A stretch of 64,000 nucleotides of DNA from DATLYF01 sp035575095 (GTDB lineage Bacteria; Pseudomonadota; Gammaproteobacteria; Competibacterales; Competibacteraceae): positions 1 to 64,000 of the forward strand of contig DATLYF010000126.1 in assembly GCA_035575095.1 (NCBI GenBank), given 5' to 3'. Below, one piece after another: positions 1 to 8,589 of this stretch. Under the pieces are notes generated by a model. The model was not told the DNA's origin. It was given only the letters and a program-made list of their open reading frames with translations, and made no database searches. Within the stretch, counting starts at the first letter, position 1; every line of letters begins with the position of its first letter. The position numbers and the translations under genes were made by a program.

Positions 1-1
1 C

Positions 2-145
2 GGCTGGAAGCGCTCGCTGTTCGGCGACCATCACATGCACGGCCCCGAGGGGGTGCGCTTCTATACTCGGCTCAAGACCGTCACCACGCGCTGGCCGACC
101 GGCATCCGCACCGGCGCCGATTTCGTCATGCCGACGATGAAATAA
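2..145 (+). CDS. mmsA: Methylmalonate-semialdehyde dehydrogenase-type ALDH (3' end only)
   Basis: Only the last 47 codons are in the window. They contain the C-terminal signature of CoA-acylating methylmalonate/malonate-semialdehyde dehydrogenases (GWKRSLFGD followed by GVRFYT and KTVTTRW). This enzyme converts malonic or methylmalonic semialdehyde to acetyl-CoA or propionyl-CoA, the last step of inositol catabolism (IolA) and also a step of valine catabolism. Ten bases after its stop begins an IolH-like gene, and the following genes are inositol-type, so an IolA role is the better guess. The 5' part lies outside the window, so start and length cannot be judged. Confidence 0.8.
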   Translation, partial: GWKRSLFGDHHMHGPEGVRFYTRLKTVTTRWPTGIRTGADFVMPTMK

Positions 146-155
146 GGAGAAGACT

Positions 156-1058
156 ATGAAAATCGCTTTGGATCCTTATATGCATCGCCATCTGCCCTTG
201 ACGGAAATCCCTCGTTTGGCAGCTGAACTGGGCTACGAATATATCGAACTTTCACCCCGCGCAGATTTTCTCGATTGGTGGGTTTATCCCCGAGCCTATC
301 CGGAGCGGATCCAGCAATTCAAGAAAGCGCTGCGCGATCACGGTGTCAAACTCGCCTCGTTGCTGCCTATGTACCGCTGGGCTAGTCCCAATGAAGACGA
401 GCGTCAGGCAGCGATCAAATATTGGAAAGTTGCCATTCAGATCGCCATCGAAATGGAATGCGACACGATGAATTCAGAATTCGGGCGAGGCCCTTCGCCT
501 CAAGTGGCGAGCTGCTGCTGTGCGGGCGGAACCATGGAGACTTGCGAAGCGGCCTGGTGGAAATCCATGGAGGAACTGGTGCCGATTTTCGAGCGCGAAG
601 GCATCAACTTGCATATCGAGCCGCACCCTGAGGATTGGGTGGAGACCTTGCATCCGGCGGTGGATATGATCCGCATGATCAACTCCAAGAACGTCAAGTT
701 CCTCTATTGTGCGCCGCATACCTTTTACTTTGGCGACGACATGGCGAGCATGATCCGTGATGCGGCGCCCGTGCTGGCTCATGTCCATGTTGCCGACACC
801 TTCAATCACAAGGCCTCTTCGGGGTTGCGTTACATCGTCAATCCGCCCGGCTCACAGGCGCGTGTACACCAGCATCTGAATATAGGCCAGGGGGAGATCG
901 ATTGGGATGTCTTTTTCAAAACCCTACACGAAGTCGGTTTCGATGGAATCATGACGAGTTGTGTCTTTGCCTGGGAGGAGCGTGCAGTCGAATCGTCACG
1001 ATTCATGCGCCAGGAGATTCAGAGATACGTGGATAAATATTGGAAGACAACTTCCTAG
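156..1058 (+). CDS. TIM-barrel sugar isomerase/epimerase, IolH-like
   Basis: A 300-residue protein of the AP-endonuclease-2/sugar isomerase TIM-barrel family, beginning MKIALDPYMHR as in IolH-type proteins of inositol clusters. Probable metal-ligand acids and histidines lie in HIEPHPEDW (Glu155) and HVHVADT (His209, His211). The start is supported by AGGAGA at 145-150, five bases before the ATG, and the gene begins ten bases after the upstream dehydrogenase, so the two are probably co-transcribed. The expected substrate is a keto-inositol or an intermediate derived from it. The exact reaction of IolH proteins is poorly defined, so only the family and pathway context are firm. An unusual CCC triplet at residues 120-122 follows a Ser-rich loop. 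Confidence 0.75.
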   Translation: MKIALDPYMHRHLPLTEIPRLAAELGYEYIELSPRADFLDWWVYPRAYPERIQQFKKALRDHGVKLASLLPMYRWASPNEDERQAAIKYWKVAIQIAIEMECDTMNSEFGRGPSPQVASCCCAGGTMETCEAAWWKSMEELVPIFEREGINLHIEPHPEDWVETLHPAVDMIRMINSKNVKFLYCAPHTFYFGDDMASMIRDAAPVLAHVHVADTFNHKASSGLRYIVNPPGSQARVHQHLNIGQGEIDWDVFFKTLHEVGFDGIMTSCVFAWEERAVESSRFMRQEIQRYVDKYWKTTS

Positions 1059-1134
1059 AAGACCAGACACGGGCAGCCGGTGCGCAAGAGGCGTTGCCGC
1101 GTGATTTAGTAATCGAGTAAAGAGGGCGGAGATC

Positions 1135-2154
1135 ATGGCACTGAAAATTGGGGTTATCGGCACCGGTGCAATCGGCCAGGAGCATGTCCACAGAATCACC
1201 CATAAGCTGATTGGCGCGCGTGTCGTTGCCCTGAATGATATCAACAAGGAGCAGGCGCAGGCTGTCGCCCGCAAGGAAGGGCTTGACGCCAAGGTCTACG
1301 AGACCGGCGAAGACCTCATCAACGCCGCAGACGTCGACGCCGTGATGGTGACTTCGTGGGGGCCAACGCATGAGGAATTCGTGCTGGCCTCGATCGCGGC
1401 GGGCAAACCGGTGTTCTGCGAAAAGCCCCTGGCGACTACCGCCGAAGGTGCACGGCGCATCGTCGAGGCCGAGATGAAGCGCGGCAAGCAATTGGTTCAG
1501 GTCGGTTTCATGCGCCGCTATGACAGCGGCTACCGTGCCTTGAAGAAGGTCATCGACGACGGGAAGATCGGCGAGCCCCTCATCGTCCATTGCGCCCACC
1601 GCAATCCATCTGTGCCCGAGGCCTATTTCGGGGACATGCCGATCCATGACACCTTCGTGCATGAGATCGACGTATTGCGCTGGCTGCTGGATGATGACTA
1701 CGTCTCTGCGCAAGTGATCGCGCCGCGCAAAACGCGTTTTACACACCCCAAACTACAGGACCCCCTTATCGTCCTGTTGGTGACGAAGAAAGGCATCGTC
1801 ATCGACACCGAGATCTTCGTCAACTGCCAGTACGGCTATGACATCCAGTGTCAGGTCGTCGGTGAGACAGGAACGGCAAGCCTGCCTGAACCGATGAGTG
1901 TGCTGATGAGAAGCGAGGCGAAGCTCTCGACCAATATCCTCACCGATTGGAAGCTGCGCTTCATCGATTCTTATGACGTCGAACTGCAGGACTGGATCGA
2001 CTCGACGTTGAGGGGCGAAGTGAATGGGCCCTCTTCCTGGGACGGCTATTTCGCTGCCGTGACCGGAGATGCCTGCGTGGAAGCCATGTGCACGGGCAAG
2101 ATCATTCCTATCTCGATGGCCGAGCGTCCGGCTTTTTACAGCAGGCCACGCTAA
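1135..2154 (+). CDS. Gfo/Idh/MocA oxidoreductase, inositol 2-dehydrogenase-like
   Basis: A 339-residue NAD(P)-dependent dehydrogenase. The N-terminal Rossmann fold has GTGAIG at residues 9-14. EKP is at 96-98, and HDTFVHEID carries Asp172 and His176. Lys97, Asp172 and His176 coincide in number with the catalytic triad known from Bacillus subtilis IolG, which supports oxidation of myo-inositol or a close cyclitol to the inosose. Start at 1135 follows GGGCGGAG. It sits between an IolH-like gene and an ABC importer in one direction. A second, different IolG-like gene lies at 8590, so which of the two is the main myo-inositol dehydrogenase is not decided; the other could act on scyllo- or chiro-inositol. 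Confidence 0.78.
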   Translation: MALKIGVIGTGAIGQEHVHRITHKLIGARVVALNDINKEQAQAVARKEGLDAKVYETGEDLINAADVDAVMVTSWGPTHEEFVLASIAAGKPVFCEKPLATTAEGARRIVEAEMKRGKQLVQVGFMRRYDSGYRALKKVIDDGKIGEPLIVHCAHRNPSVPEAYFGDMPIHDTFVHEIDVLRWLLDDDYVSAQVIAPRKTRFTHPKLQDPLIVLLVTKKGIVIDTEIFVNCQYGYDIQCQVVGETGTASLPEPMSVLMRSEAKLSTNILTDWKLRFIDSYDVELQDWIDSTLRGEVNGPSSWDGYFAAVTGDACVEAMCTGKIIPISMAERPAFYSRPR

Positions 2155-2211
2155 GCAATAGGGAGGGCGGTTTCAAGATCGAATTGGAACACTCAGTTCC
2201 ATATCAAGAAG

Positions 2212-2259
2212 CTCCCCGGCCACCGGGGAGGAAGCGATAAAAGCCCGGATTGTCCGGGC
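2212..2259 (+). promoter_or_regulatory. Tandem hairpins in the leader of the sugar-binding protein gene
   Basis: Two strong stem-loops sit 20-70 bases before the binding-protein ATG. The first pairs CTCCCCGG (2212-2219) with CCGGGGAG (2223-2230). The second pairs GCCCGGA (2243-2249) with TCCGGGC (2253-2259). There is no T-run, so they are not classical terminators. By position they may stabilise the 5' end of a processed transcript encoding the abundant binding protein (inference). Confidence 0.45.
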
Positions 2260-2280
2260 CCCAATTGGAGGAGAATCTAA

Positions 2281-3204
2281 ATGATCAAACGCTTGGTAAT
2301 GGCATTGGCGGCTTCGGCCATCATGATGACGTCTGCGGTGGCTGCCGAGATCAATATCGGAGTCTCCATGGCCTATTTTGACGACCTTTTCCTTACCAAG
2401 GTTCGCGAGGCTATGGCGGCGCAAGCAAAAGAACTGGGGGTACAGATCCATTTCGAGGATGCCCAGGGCGACATTGGCAAACAGCTCAATCACATCCAAA
2501 ACTTCACCGCCCAAAAGATGAGCGCGATCATCGTCAACCCTGTCGACACCTCGGCGACGCCGAGGATGACGAAGCTTGCCACCAATGCCAAAGTCCCGCT
2601 GGTCTACGTCAACCGTAAGCCTGCCGAGGAAAACCTGCCCCAGGGAGTCGTCTTCGTAGGCTCCGACGAGAACGTGTCCGGAAAGCTGGAGGGCGAGGAG
2701 ATTGCCCGCCTACTGAACAACAAGGGCAACATCGCGATCCTGGTAGGCGAGCTGGCGACCCAGGCCGCCGAGCTGCGTACCCAAGGAGTCGAGAAGGTCG
2801 CGGCCCAACACCCCGACATGAAGATCGTGGCAAAGCAAACGGCCAACTGGCGGCGGAGCGAGGCCATTGACGTCGTGAACAATTGGTTGGTTTCCGGCAC
2901 CAAGATTGATGCCATCGCCGCGAACAACGACGAAATGGCCATTGGGGCGATCATTGCGCTCCAGCAGGCCGGCAAGGATCCGAAGAAACTGGTCATTGGG
3001 GGTGTCGATGCAACGGCCGACGCGCTCGCTGAGATGGAGAAGGGCAACCTGGATGTGACTGTCTTCCAGGATGGCAAGGGGCAAGGCAAAGGCGCGGTGG
3101 AGGCTGCGGTCAAGCTCGCCAAGGGTGAAAAGGTCGAGTCCTTTGTGTGGATCCCGTTCGAACTGGTCACCAAGGACAACTACAAGGAGTTCCTCAACAA
3201 GTGA
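2281..3204 (+). CDS. Sugar ABC transporter periplasmic binding protein (RbsB/IbpA class)
   Basis: A 307-residue protein with a typical Sec signal peptide (about residues 1-22, cleavage after AVAA) followed by a type I periplasmic binding fold of the ribose/inositol class. Family landmarks include QGDIGKQLNHIQNF, VNPVDTSATP and GGVDATADAL. A GGAGGAG ribosome site lies just before the ATG. It is the first gene of a complete binding protein-ATPase-permease set (2281-5957) of the CUT2 type. The surrounding inositol genes make a cyclitol the most likely ligand, comparable to IbpA of Caulobacter; ribose or another pentose cannot be excluded. Confidence 0.85.
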   Translation: MIKRLVMALAASAIMMTSAVAAEINIGVSMAYFDDLFLTKVREAMAAQAKELGVQIHFEDAQGDIGKQLNHIQNFTAQKMSAIIVNPVDTSATPRMTKLATNAKVPLVYVNRKPAEENLPQGVVFVGSDENVSGKLEGEEIARLLNNKGNIAILVGELATQAAELRTQGVEKVAAQHPDMKIVAKQTANWRRSEAIDVVNNWLVSGTKIDAIAANNDEMAIGAIIALQQAGKDPKKLVIGGVDATADALAEMEKGNLDVTVFQDGKGQGKGAVEAAVKLAKGEKVESFVWIPFELVTKDNYKEFLNK

Positions 3205-3214
3205 TGCCGTTCCA

Positions 3215-3241
3215 GCGCCGCGGTCAAGACTGCCGCGGCGC
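3215..3241 (+). promoter_or_regulatory. Intercistronic GC hairpin after the binding-protein gene
   Basis: A perfect nine-base-pair stem, GCGCCGCGG (3215-3223) and CCGCGGCGC (3233-3241), separated by nine bases, begins ten bases after the binding-protein stop and precedes the ATPase gene. No T-run follows. Such hairpins in ABC operons commonly block 3' exonucleases or attenuate transcription, so that the binding protein is made in excess of ATPase and permease. That role is inferred from position. Confidence 0.55.
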
Positions 3242-3282
3242 AATCTCTGTCCTCGTCATATATCACGCATTGAGAGGCAGCC

Positions 3283-4836
3283 ATGTCCCTAGAGGTCTTG
3301 GGCTTCAATGAGCCCTTCAATGACACCCAGGTCGCCGGCGTATTTCCAGATATGCCTTATCTCTTGGAGGTGGAGGGAGTGCGCAAGGCTTTTCCAGGCG
3401 TCTTGGCACTCGATAACGTCAGCCTCCGGATTCGTCCTGGAACCGTCCACGCGCTGATGGGCGAGAACGGTGCTGGCAAATCGACTCTGATGAAGATTAT
3501 CGCCGGCATCTATCAACCGGATGCGGGCGAGATTCGACTGAAGGGCAAGCCCGTGAAGATGACGGGACCGCTCGATGCCCTCAATGCAGGGATCGCGATG
3601 ATCCATCAGGAACTAAACCTGATGCCGTACATGACGGTCGCCGAGAACATTTGGATTCGGCGCGAACCGATGAAAGGACTGGGGCTCGTGGATCATGCGG
3701 AGATGCACCGCATGACGGAGCATCTGTTTCGCCGCCTGAACATCGACATCGATCCGGATGTAGAGGTTCGACACCTGACCGTCGCCAATCGGCAGATCGT
3801 GGAGATCGCCAAGGCCGTGTCCTTTGATTCCGACATCTTGATCATGGACGAGCCGACTTCAGCGCTCACCGATCGCGAGGTGGAGCATCTCTTCGCAATC
3901 ATTGCGGACCTCAAGGCACATGGCGTGGGTATCGTCTACATCACTCACAAGATGGACGAGGTCTTCGCGATTTCCGACGATGTGTCGGTTTTCCGAGACG
4001 GTCGCCACATCGCTACCCATCGCGCCATAGATATCGACCGCGACACACTGATCAAGGAGATGGTCGGCCGCGAGCTCACCGAGATGTTTCCCAAGGAAAC
4101 GGTTCCGATCGGCGAAGTGGTGCTTTCCGTTAAAAACCTGGCTCTCGAAGGAGTCTTTTCGGGCGTCTCCTTCGATCTGCGCAAAGGCGAGATCCTGGGC
4201 ATCGCCGGCCTGGTGGGTGCGGGCCGAACGAATGTGGCCGAAACCCTCTTCGGCGTGACTCCGGCCACGTCGGGAGAGATCTTCATCGACGGCAAGAAAA
4301 TCACCATCGATTCTCCGCATACTGCGATGCAAGCGGGGATGGCGTTTTTGACCGAGGATCGCAAGGACACCGGATGCTTTCTGGTGCTTTCCGTTCTCGA
4401 GAACATGGAGATAGCGGTGCTGCGAGACCGCTATGTCAAAGGCGGATTCGTGACTCAGGGAACCTTGGCGGAGGAATGTGAAAAACTGAAGGAAGTTCTC
4501 AGAATAAAAACGCCGAGTCTTGACGAGCGCATCGAGAACTTGAGTGGAGGCAACCAACAGAAGGCTCTGATCGGACGCTGGCTGCTCACCAAACCGCGCA
4601 TCCTGATTCTCGATGAGCCGACACGCGGCATCGATGTCGGCGCCAAGGCGGAGATCCACCGGCTGATCTCCAGACTTGCCGGAGAGGGGCTTGCAGTCAT
4701 CATGATTTCTTCGGAAATGCCAGAGATTCTCGGCATGGGTGATCGCATCATGGTCATGCATGAAGGTCGCGTGACTGGATTTCTTGATCGCTCCGAAGCC
4801 GATCAGGTTGGCATCATGCGCCTTGCCTCAGGCTGA
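3283..4836 (+). CDS. Sugar ABC transporter ATPase with two ABC domains (RbsA/IatA class)
   Basis: A 517-residue double-ABC protein that powers CUT2 importers from the cytoplasmic face. Domain 1 has Walker [10 protein letters not shown] at residues 60-68, Walker B MDEPTSAL, and a degenerate signature ([14 protein letters not shown]). Domain 2 has a degenerate Walker A (GLVGAGRT), an intact LSGGNQQK signature and Walker B LDEPTRGI. This asymmetry is normal for RbsA, MglA and IatA. The ATG at 3283 has GAGAGG upstream. Starting there gives an N-terminal extension of about 25 residues before the usual [14 protein letters not shown] beginning, so an internal start at 3352 is possible. Confidence 0.9.
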   Translation: MSLEVLGFNEPFNDTQVAGVFPDMPYLLEVEGVRKAFPGVLALDNVSLRIRPGTVHALMGENGAGKSTLMKIIAGIYQPDAGEIRLKGKPVKMTGPLDALNAGIAMIHQELNLMPYMTVAENIWIRREPMKGLGLVDHAEMHRMTEHLFRRLNIDIDPDVEVRHLTVANRQIVEIAKAVSFDSDILIMDEPTSALTDREVEHLFAIIADLKAHGVGIVYITHKMDEVFAISDDVSVFRDGRHIATHRAIDIDRDTLIKEMVGRELTEMFPKETVPIGEVVLSVKNLALEGVFSGVSFDLRKGEILGIAGLVGAGRTNVAETLFGVTPATSGEIFIDGKKITIDSPHTAMQAGMAFLTEDRKDTGCFLVLSVLENMEIAVLRDRYVKGGFVTQGTLAEECEKLKEVLRIKTPSLDERIENLSGGNQQKALIGRWLLTKPRILILDEPTRGIDVGAKAEIHRLISRLAGEGLAVIMISSEMPEILGMGDRIMVMHEGRVTGFLDRSEADQVGIMRLASG

Positions 4837-4913
4837 TTTGTGGCTTCACCGCGCAATCGACGTAGATGCCGGCCTTGGGAAACGTAGCAGCACCACGTGA
4901 TTGGAGGAGCAAA

Positions 4914-5957
4914 ATGAGTAACAGTGTCAAAAATCAGGCGGGGCAAATGGTAGGCTCCGTTGCAACCTTGGGCAGGCGGTGGGGGCCGCGAAAACTGCCG
5001 GCCGAGGCGAATATCCTGTTCATCCTGATCGGCATTGCGGTGCTTTTCGAAATCGTCGGCTGGATCGTAAAGGGTGACACGTTCCTCTTCAATCTCGACC
5101 GCCTATTCATTATCGTTCTTCAGGTCTCGGTCATTGGGTTGCTTGCCATTGGCGTGACTCAAGTGATCATTACCGGCGGCATCGATCTGTCCTCCGGCTC
5201 AGTACTAGCGCTATCGGCAATGGTGGCAGCAAGCTTGGCGCAGCCATCGGATTATGCCCGCGCGGTTTATCCAGCGCTGACCGACATGCCGTTCATCGTT
5301 CCGCTCCTGGCAGGTCTCATCGTGGGTGTTCTTGCCGGATTGATCAATGGAAGCCTGATCGCATTTACAGGGATTCCACCTTTCATCGCGACGCTGGGTA
5401 TGTTCGTGGCGGCCCGTGGGCTCGCCCGGGCCTACACGGGAGGTCAGCCGATCAGCATGTTGTCGGAACAGTACACCTGGATTGGGTCTGGCTATAACCC
5501 TATTGTGATCTTCCTCTTGGCTGCGATCGTATTCCATATTGCGCTGCGTTATACACGCTACGGGAAATTTACCTACGCCATCGGCGCCAATCCGCAGGCG
5601 GCGCGAGTTTCGGGTATCAACGTGGGGCGCCATCTGATCGTCGTGTACACGATCGCCGGTCTGCTTGCGGGGCTCGGCGGTGTCGTCACTTCGGCACGCG
5701 CGGCCACCGGTCAGGCGGGTATGGGCGTGGGTTATGAGCTCGATGCGATCGCGGCAGCGGTTATCGGCGGCACGAGCCTTACTGGCGGAATTGGCCGCAT
5801 TGGAGGTACGGTCATCGGTATGGTGATCCTCGGTGTCATGACGAGTGGATTCACCTTTCTTGGCGTCGACGTCTATTACCAGGATATCGTCAAAGGCGGG
5901 ATCATCGTCGCGGCGGTAGCCGCCGACATGTACCGGCAGCGCAAGCGCAAGGCATGA
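4914..5957 (+). CDS. Sugar ABC transporter permease (RbsC/IatP class)
   Basis: A 347-residue, strongly hydrophobic BPD_transp_2 permease with about ten membrane segments. The family segments GVTQVIITGGIDLSSGSV and AIAAAVIGGTSLTGGIG are present. An upstream in-frame ATG exists at 4866, but the ATG at 4914 has GGAGGAG at the right distance and gives the usual N-terminus, so it is preferred. It forms the membrane channel of the importer encoded from 2281. Its stop is followed by two hairpins (5975-6021), after which the IolI-like gene begins. Confidence 0.9.
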   Translation: MSNSVKNQAGQMVGSVATLGRRWGPRKLPAEANILFILIGIAVLFEIVGWIVKGDTFLFNLDRLFIIVLQVSVIGLLAIGVTQVIITGGIDLSSGSVLALSAMVAASLAQPSDYARAVYPALTDMPFIVPLLAGLIVGVLAGLINGSLIAFTGIPPFIATLGMFVAARGLARAYTGGQPISMLSEQYTWIGSGYNPIVIFLLAAIVFHIALRYTRYGKFTYAIGANPQAARVSGINVGRHLIVVYTIAGLLAGLGGVVTSARAATGQAGMGVGYELDAIAAAVIGGTSLTGGIGRIGGTVIGMVILGVMTSGFTFLGVDVYYQDIVKGGIIVAAVAADMYRQRKRKA

Positions 5958-5974
5958 GCGCTTTTAAAGAGATT

Positions 5975-6021
5975 GCTGGGGCATTCCCAGCATGATCATT
6001 CCCATCTTTGAGGATGGGGAT
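5975..6021 (+). terminator. Two consecutive stem-loops after the permease gene
   Basis: GCTGGG (5975-5980) pairs with CCCAGC (5986-5991). A second stem pairs ATTCCCATC (5998-6006) with GATGGGGAT (6013-6021), including one G-T pair. The second is followed by only a short TT run, so termination may be partial. It separates the importer genes from the IolI-like gene. Confidence 0.45.
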
Positions 6022-6103
6022 TTAAAGAGGTCGTGGCTAACACTAGATTCCCCGTAAATCATGATCGGGGATGATATACACAACATTTAGAGGAATATTG
6101 CTC

Positions 6104-6940
6104 ATGAATCTCAAAATTCCATTTGCTATCAACCGCATATGTGCTCCGCGACTGCCGCTCGAGGATTTTCTCAAAATGGTGGTCAGGCTGGGCGTGGATG
6201 CGGTGGAGTTTCGTAATGATCTCGAAGGCGTCGAGATGCAAGACGGCACTCCCGGGACGAAAGTCCGGGAGATGGTTAAGGATTATGGCCTTAAGGTGCT
6301 GTCGATCAACGCGCTCTACCCCTTCGACGTGTGGGATGATATGCGCAAGACCCAGGCTGAGACGCTGGCGCGCTACGCCCGTGACTGCGGTGCCCCGGCA
6401 CTGGTGATGTGTCCGTTGAACTCGCGCGACGACAAGCGCAGCGAGGGCGAGCGCCGCAGCGATCTCATCAAGGCGCTCAGGGCAATGCGCCCGATCCTGC
6501 GCGACCACGGCCTCATCGGCCACGTCGAGCCGCTCGGCTTCCCGCAGTGCGCGCTACGCCTCAAGCGCGCCGCCCTCGAGGCGATCGCCGAGATCGGCGG
6601 TGAGGACACGTTCAACCTGATGCACGACACCTTCCACCATCACCTCGCCAGCGATCCGGATTATTTCCCGGAGCGTACCGGCCTGGTGCAAATCTCCGGC
6701 GTCGAGGATGCCAGTATTCCTGTGGCCAAAATGCTGGACGGCCACCGCGTGCTGGTGGGCGAGCGCGACGTCCTCGGTAATGCCGAACAGATCCGCGCCC
6801 TGTTGGATGGGGGTTACCGCGGGTATTTCTCGTTCGAGCCTTTCTCCGAGGCCATACAGCGACTGAGCGAGAAAGATGCGGAAGCGGCGCTGCGCGCCAG
6901 CATGGATTACCTCAACAAGAAGGTAAGCGAGCTGGGCTGA
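6104..6940 (+). CDS. TIM-barrel isomerase, 2-keto-myo-inositol isomerase (IolI)-like
   Basis: With the ATG at 6104 the protein is 278 residues, the same length as B. subtilis IolI. AGAGGA lies nine bases upstream; the earlier ATG at 6071 would only add 11 residues without a good ribosome site. The fold is a sugar-isomerase TIM barrel. Probable metal-ligand acids are Glu142 (GHVEPLGF), Asp175 (MHDTFHHH) and Glu245 (FSFEPF). At the position where IolI proteins usually have a metal histidine, VQISG shows glutamine, which may alter substrate or chemistry. The context suggests interconversion of inososes. It could also be a hydroxypyruvate-isomerase-like enzyme. Confidence 0.7.
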   Translation: MNLKIPFAINRICAPRLPLEDFLKMVVRLGVDAVEFRNDLEGVEMQDGTPGTKVREMVKDYGLKVLSINALYPFDVWDDMRKTQAETLARYARDCGAPALVMCPLNSRDDKRSEGERRSDLIKALRAMRPILRDHGLIGHVEPLGFPQCALRLKRAALEAIAEIGGEDTFNLMHDTFHHHLASDPDYFPERTGLVQISGVEDASIPVAKMLDGHRVLVGERDVLGNAEQIRALLDGGYRGYFSFEPFSEAIQRLSEKDAEAALRASMDYLNKKVSELG

Positions 6941-7107
6941 AGGGGATCCGCGCGCGCTCCCCATTACGAAATGGAGCGGGTCATATAGGCGTAGCTTACG
7001 TAATACCGTATGCGGCTCGTCTGCATGCCCGCTTGATACATTCGGTGTATTAGGAACGGGGATTCGTCGGGTCGGTTCGAAAACACTGTCGATCGAGGCG
7101 AGATGGT

Positions 7108-7401
7108 ATGGCTATCAAAATTGCGACCGCACCTTGCTGCTGGGGCGTTGGCAATGTCAACAATCCTTGGCTCTGACTGATGACCGCATCGGCTCCGGCC
7201 ATCCGGAGGGTCTATTTGAAGCATGGGCTAATCTCTATTATCGTTTTGCAGTAGCAATGGACGCCACTGATCGCGGCGATACAACGCTTTTGAAAAAAAT
7301 GCCGTTACCCGGATATTCATGCAGGTATTGAAGGCGTTCACCGGATTGAAAATTGTGTACGATCAGCTGATAACGATGGCGTATGGGTAGATTATGAATG
7401 A
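7108..7401 (+). pseudogene. Decayed hybrid: IolE-type N-terminus joined to a Gfo/Idh/MocA C-terminus
   Basis: The ATG at 7108 opens a 22-codon reading, MAIKIATAPCCWGV and on to a TGA at 7174-7176, that matches the first strand of inosose dehydratase/IolE-type TIM barrels. A few bases later another frame reads GHPEGLFEAWANLYYRFA (7197-7250), a C-terminal signature of Gfo/Idh/MocA dehydrogenases. Near 7305 a frameshift is needed to continue with YPDIHAGIEGVHRIEN, which runs to a TGA at 7399-7401. Both parents are inositol-cluster families. The middle of each gene is gone, so this looks like a deletion fusion followed by frameshift decay. It is not expected to make a working protein. The rest of the gene-free stretch 6941-7534 shows nothing I recognise. 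Confidence 0.7.
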
Positions 7402-7534
7402 ATTGGCTGCATCAAGCGCTCTTTCAAAATAAGCCTGACTATTGATCTGAAGCGAAACGCGCTATTCCTGCCGATGAGATCTAGCCCAGAACGGTGGAAT
7501 GCCAAGCCATCTGTTTAACCAGGGGGAGGAAACG

Positions 7535-8566
7535 ATGATGGTTTTCCCATCCAATTTGCTGAGACGCTCGCTCTTGAGCGGTCTTGTGGCGCTGTGTCTG
7601 GGCTCAGCGGCGGCATTTGCTGATTACCGCTTCATATTTGTCTCGCATATGGGGCCGCATGACTCAAACTCAAAGTGGTTCGAGCTATCGCTTAGAACGT
7701 TTGAGGAGAAGTTCCCTGATGTCCAAATAGAATATTTGGCGCCCGACAAATACAGCAATGAGAAGTTCGTCGAGCTGATCGAGCAGGCGATTGCTACCAA
7801 CCCCGACGGTATTGCTGTTTCCATTATCGATGCACCGGCGATTCAAGGCGCGATCCGCAAAGCCATCGACCAGGGGATTCCGGTGATGGCCTTCAATACG
7901 CCTGATCTGCGCCCCGTCGGTCAGCGTATTCCTTATCTCGCCTATGTCGGCACCGATCCCTATCTCGATGGTAAACGCGCCGCCGAACATGCGTTGGCCG
8001 AGGCCAAGGCGGGCAGGGTGCCCATGCCGATTAAGGTGCTCTGCATCAATCCCGACCGGGCGCATTTGGGTCTGATCGCTCGTTGTAGAGGTATGGTCGA
8101 TGGCATGGGGGAGGCGCTCATCCGAACCGAAACCCTCGTCACAGACCTCGATCCGACCCACGCGAGCGAGATTCTTGCTGACTATCTAAAGCGTAACCAG
8201 GATATTAACTATTTCTACGCCGTGACGGCCGATTCCGCTCCGGTAGTGTGGAAGGTAGCCAAGGATCTAGGGCTCAGCCCCGATGCCGATATGGAAGGTG
8301 CCACCATCATTGGCGTTGACGAAAACCCTATATCGCTCTCAGGTGTCGCAAGGGGCCATCTCTTGTCCACGATGAGCCAGGGCTTTTGGCTGCAGGGTTG
8401 GGAGCCAGCGGCCTGGCTCTACTGGAATAAGAAGTTCAGCTACAAGCCTGCTAGCGACATTCACACCGGTCCGGTGATCATCGACAAAACGACGGTTGCG
8501 CAGTGGGAGAAGTTCATCCGTGATGTCTTCGGTAATGAGGCCTACGACAGACAGATTCCTTGGTAA
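7535..8566 (+). CDS. Periplasmic sugar-binding protein without its own transporter
   Basis: Starting at the ATG 7535 (GGGGGAGG upstream; the earlier GTG/ATG options lack one) gives 343 residues with a Sec signal peptide ending about AAAFA. The mature part is a type I periplasmic binding fold (Peripla_BP_4 class), with VSIIDAPAIQGAIRKAID and GVDENPISL. No permease or ATPase gene follows; the next gene is a dehydrogenase whose start lies 23 bases after this stop. It could serve the importer at 2281-5957 as an alternative binding protein, or it may have lost its partners. Its protein differs clearly from the binding protein at 2281, so it is not a recent duplicate. Confidence 0.82.
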   Translation: MMVFPSNLLRRSLLSGLVALCLGSAAAFADYRFIFVSHMGPHDSNSKWFELSLRTFEEKFPDVQIEYLAPDKYSNEKFVELIEQAIATNPDGIAVSIIDAPAIQGAIRKAIDQGIPVMAFNTPDLRPVGQRIPYLAYVGTDPYLDGKRAAEHALAEAKAGRVPMPIKVLCINPDRAHLGLIARCRGMVDGMGEALIRTETLVTDLDPTHASEILADYLKRNQDINYFYAVTADSAPVVWKVAKDLGLSPDADMEGATIIGVDENPISLSGVARGHLLSTMSQGFWLQGWEPAAWLYWNKKFSYKPASDIHTGPVIIDKTTVAQWEKFIRDVFGNEAYDRQIPW

Positions 8567-8589
8567 TTAGCGGCCATCAGGAGATGCAG

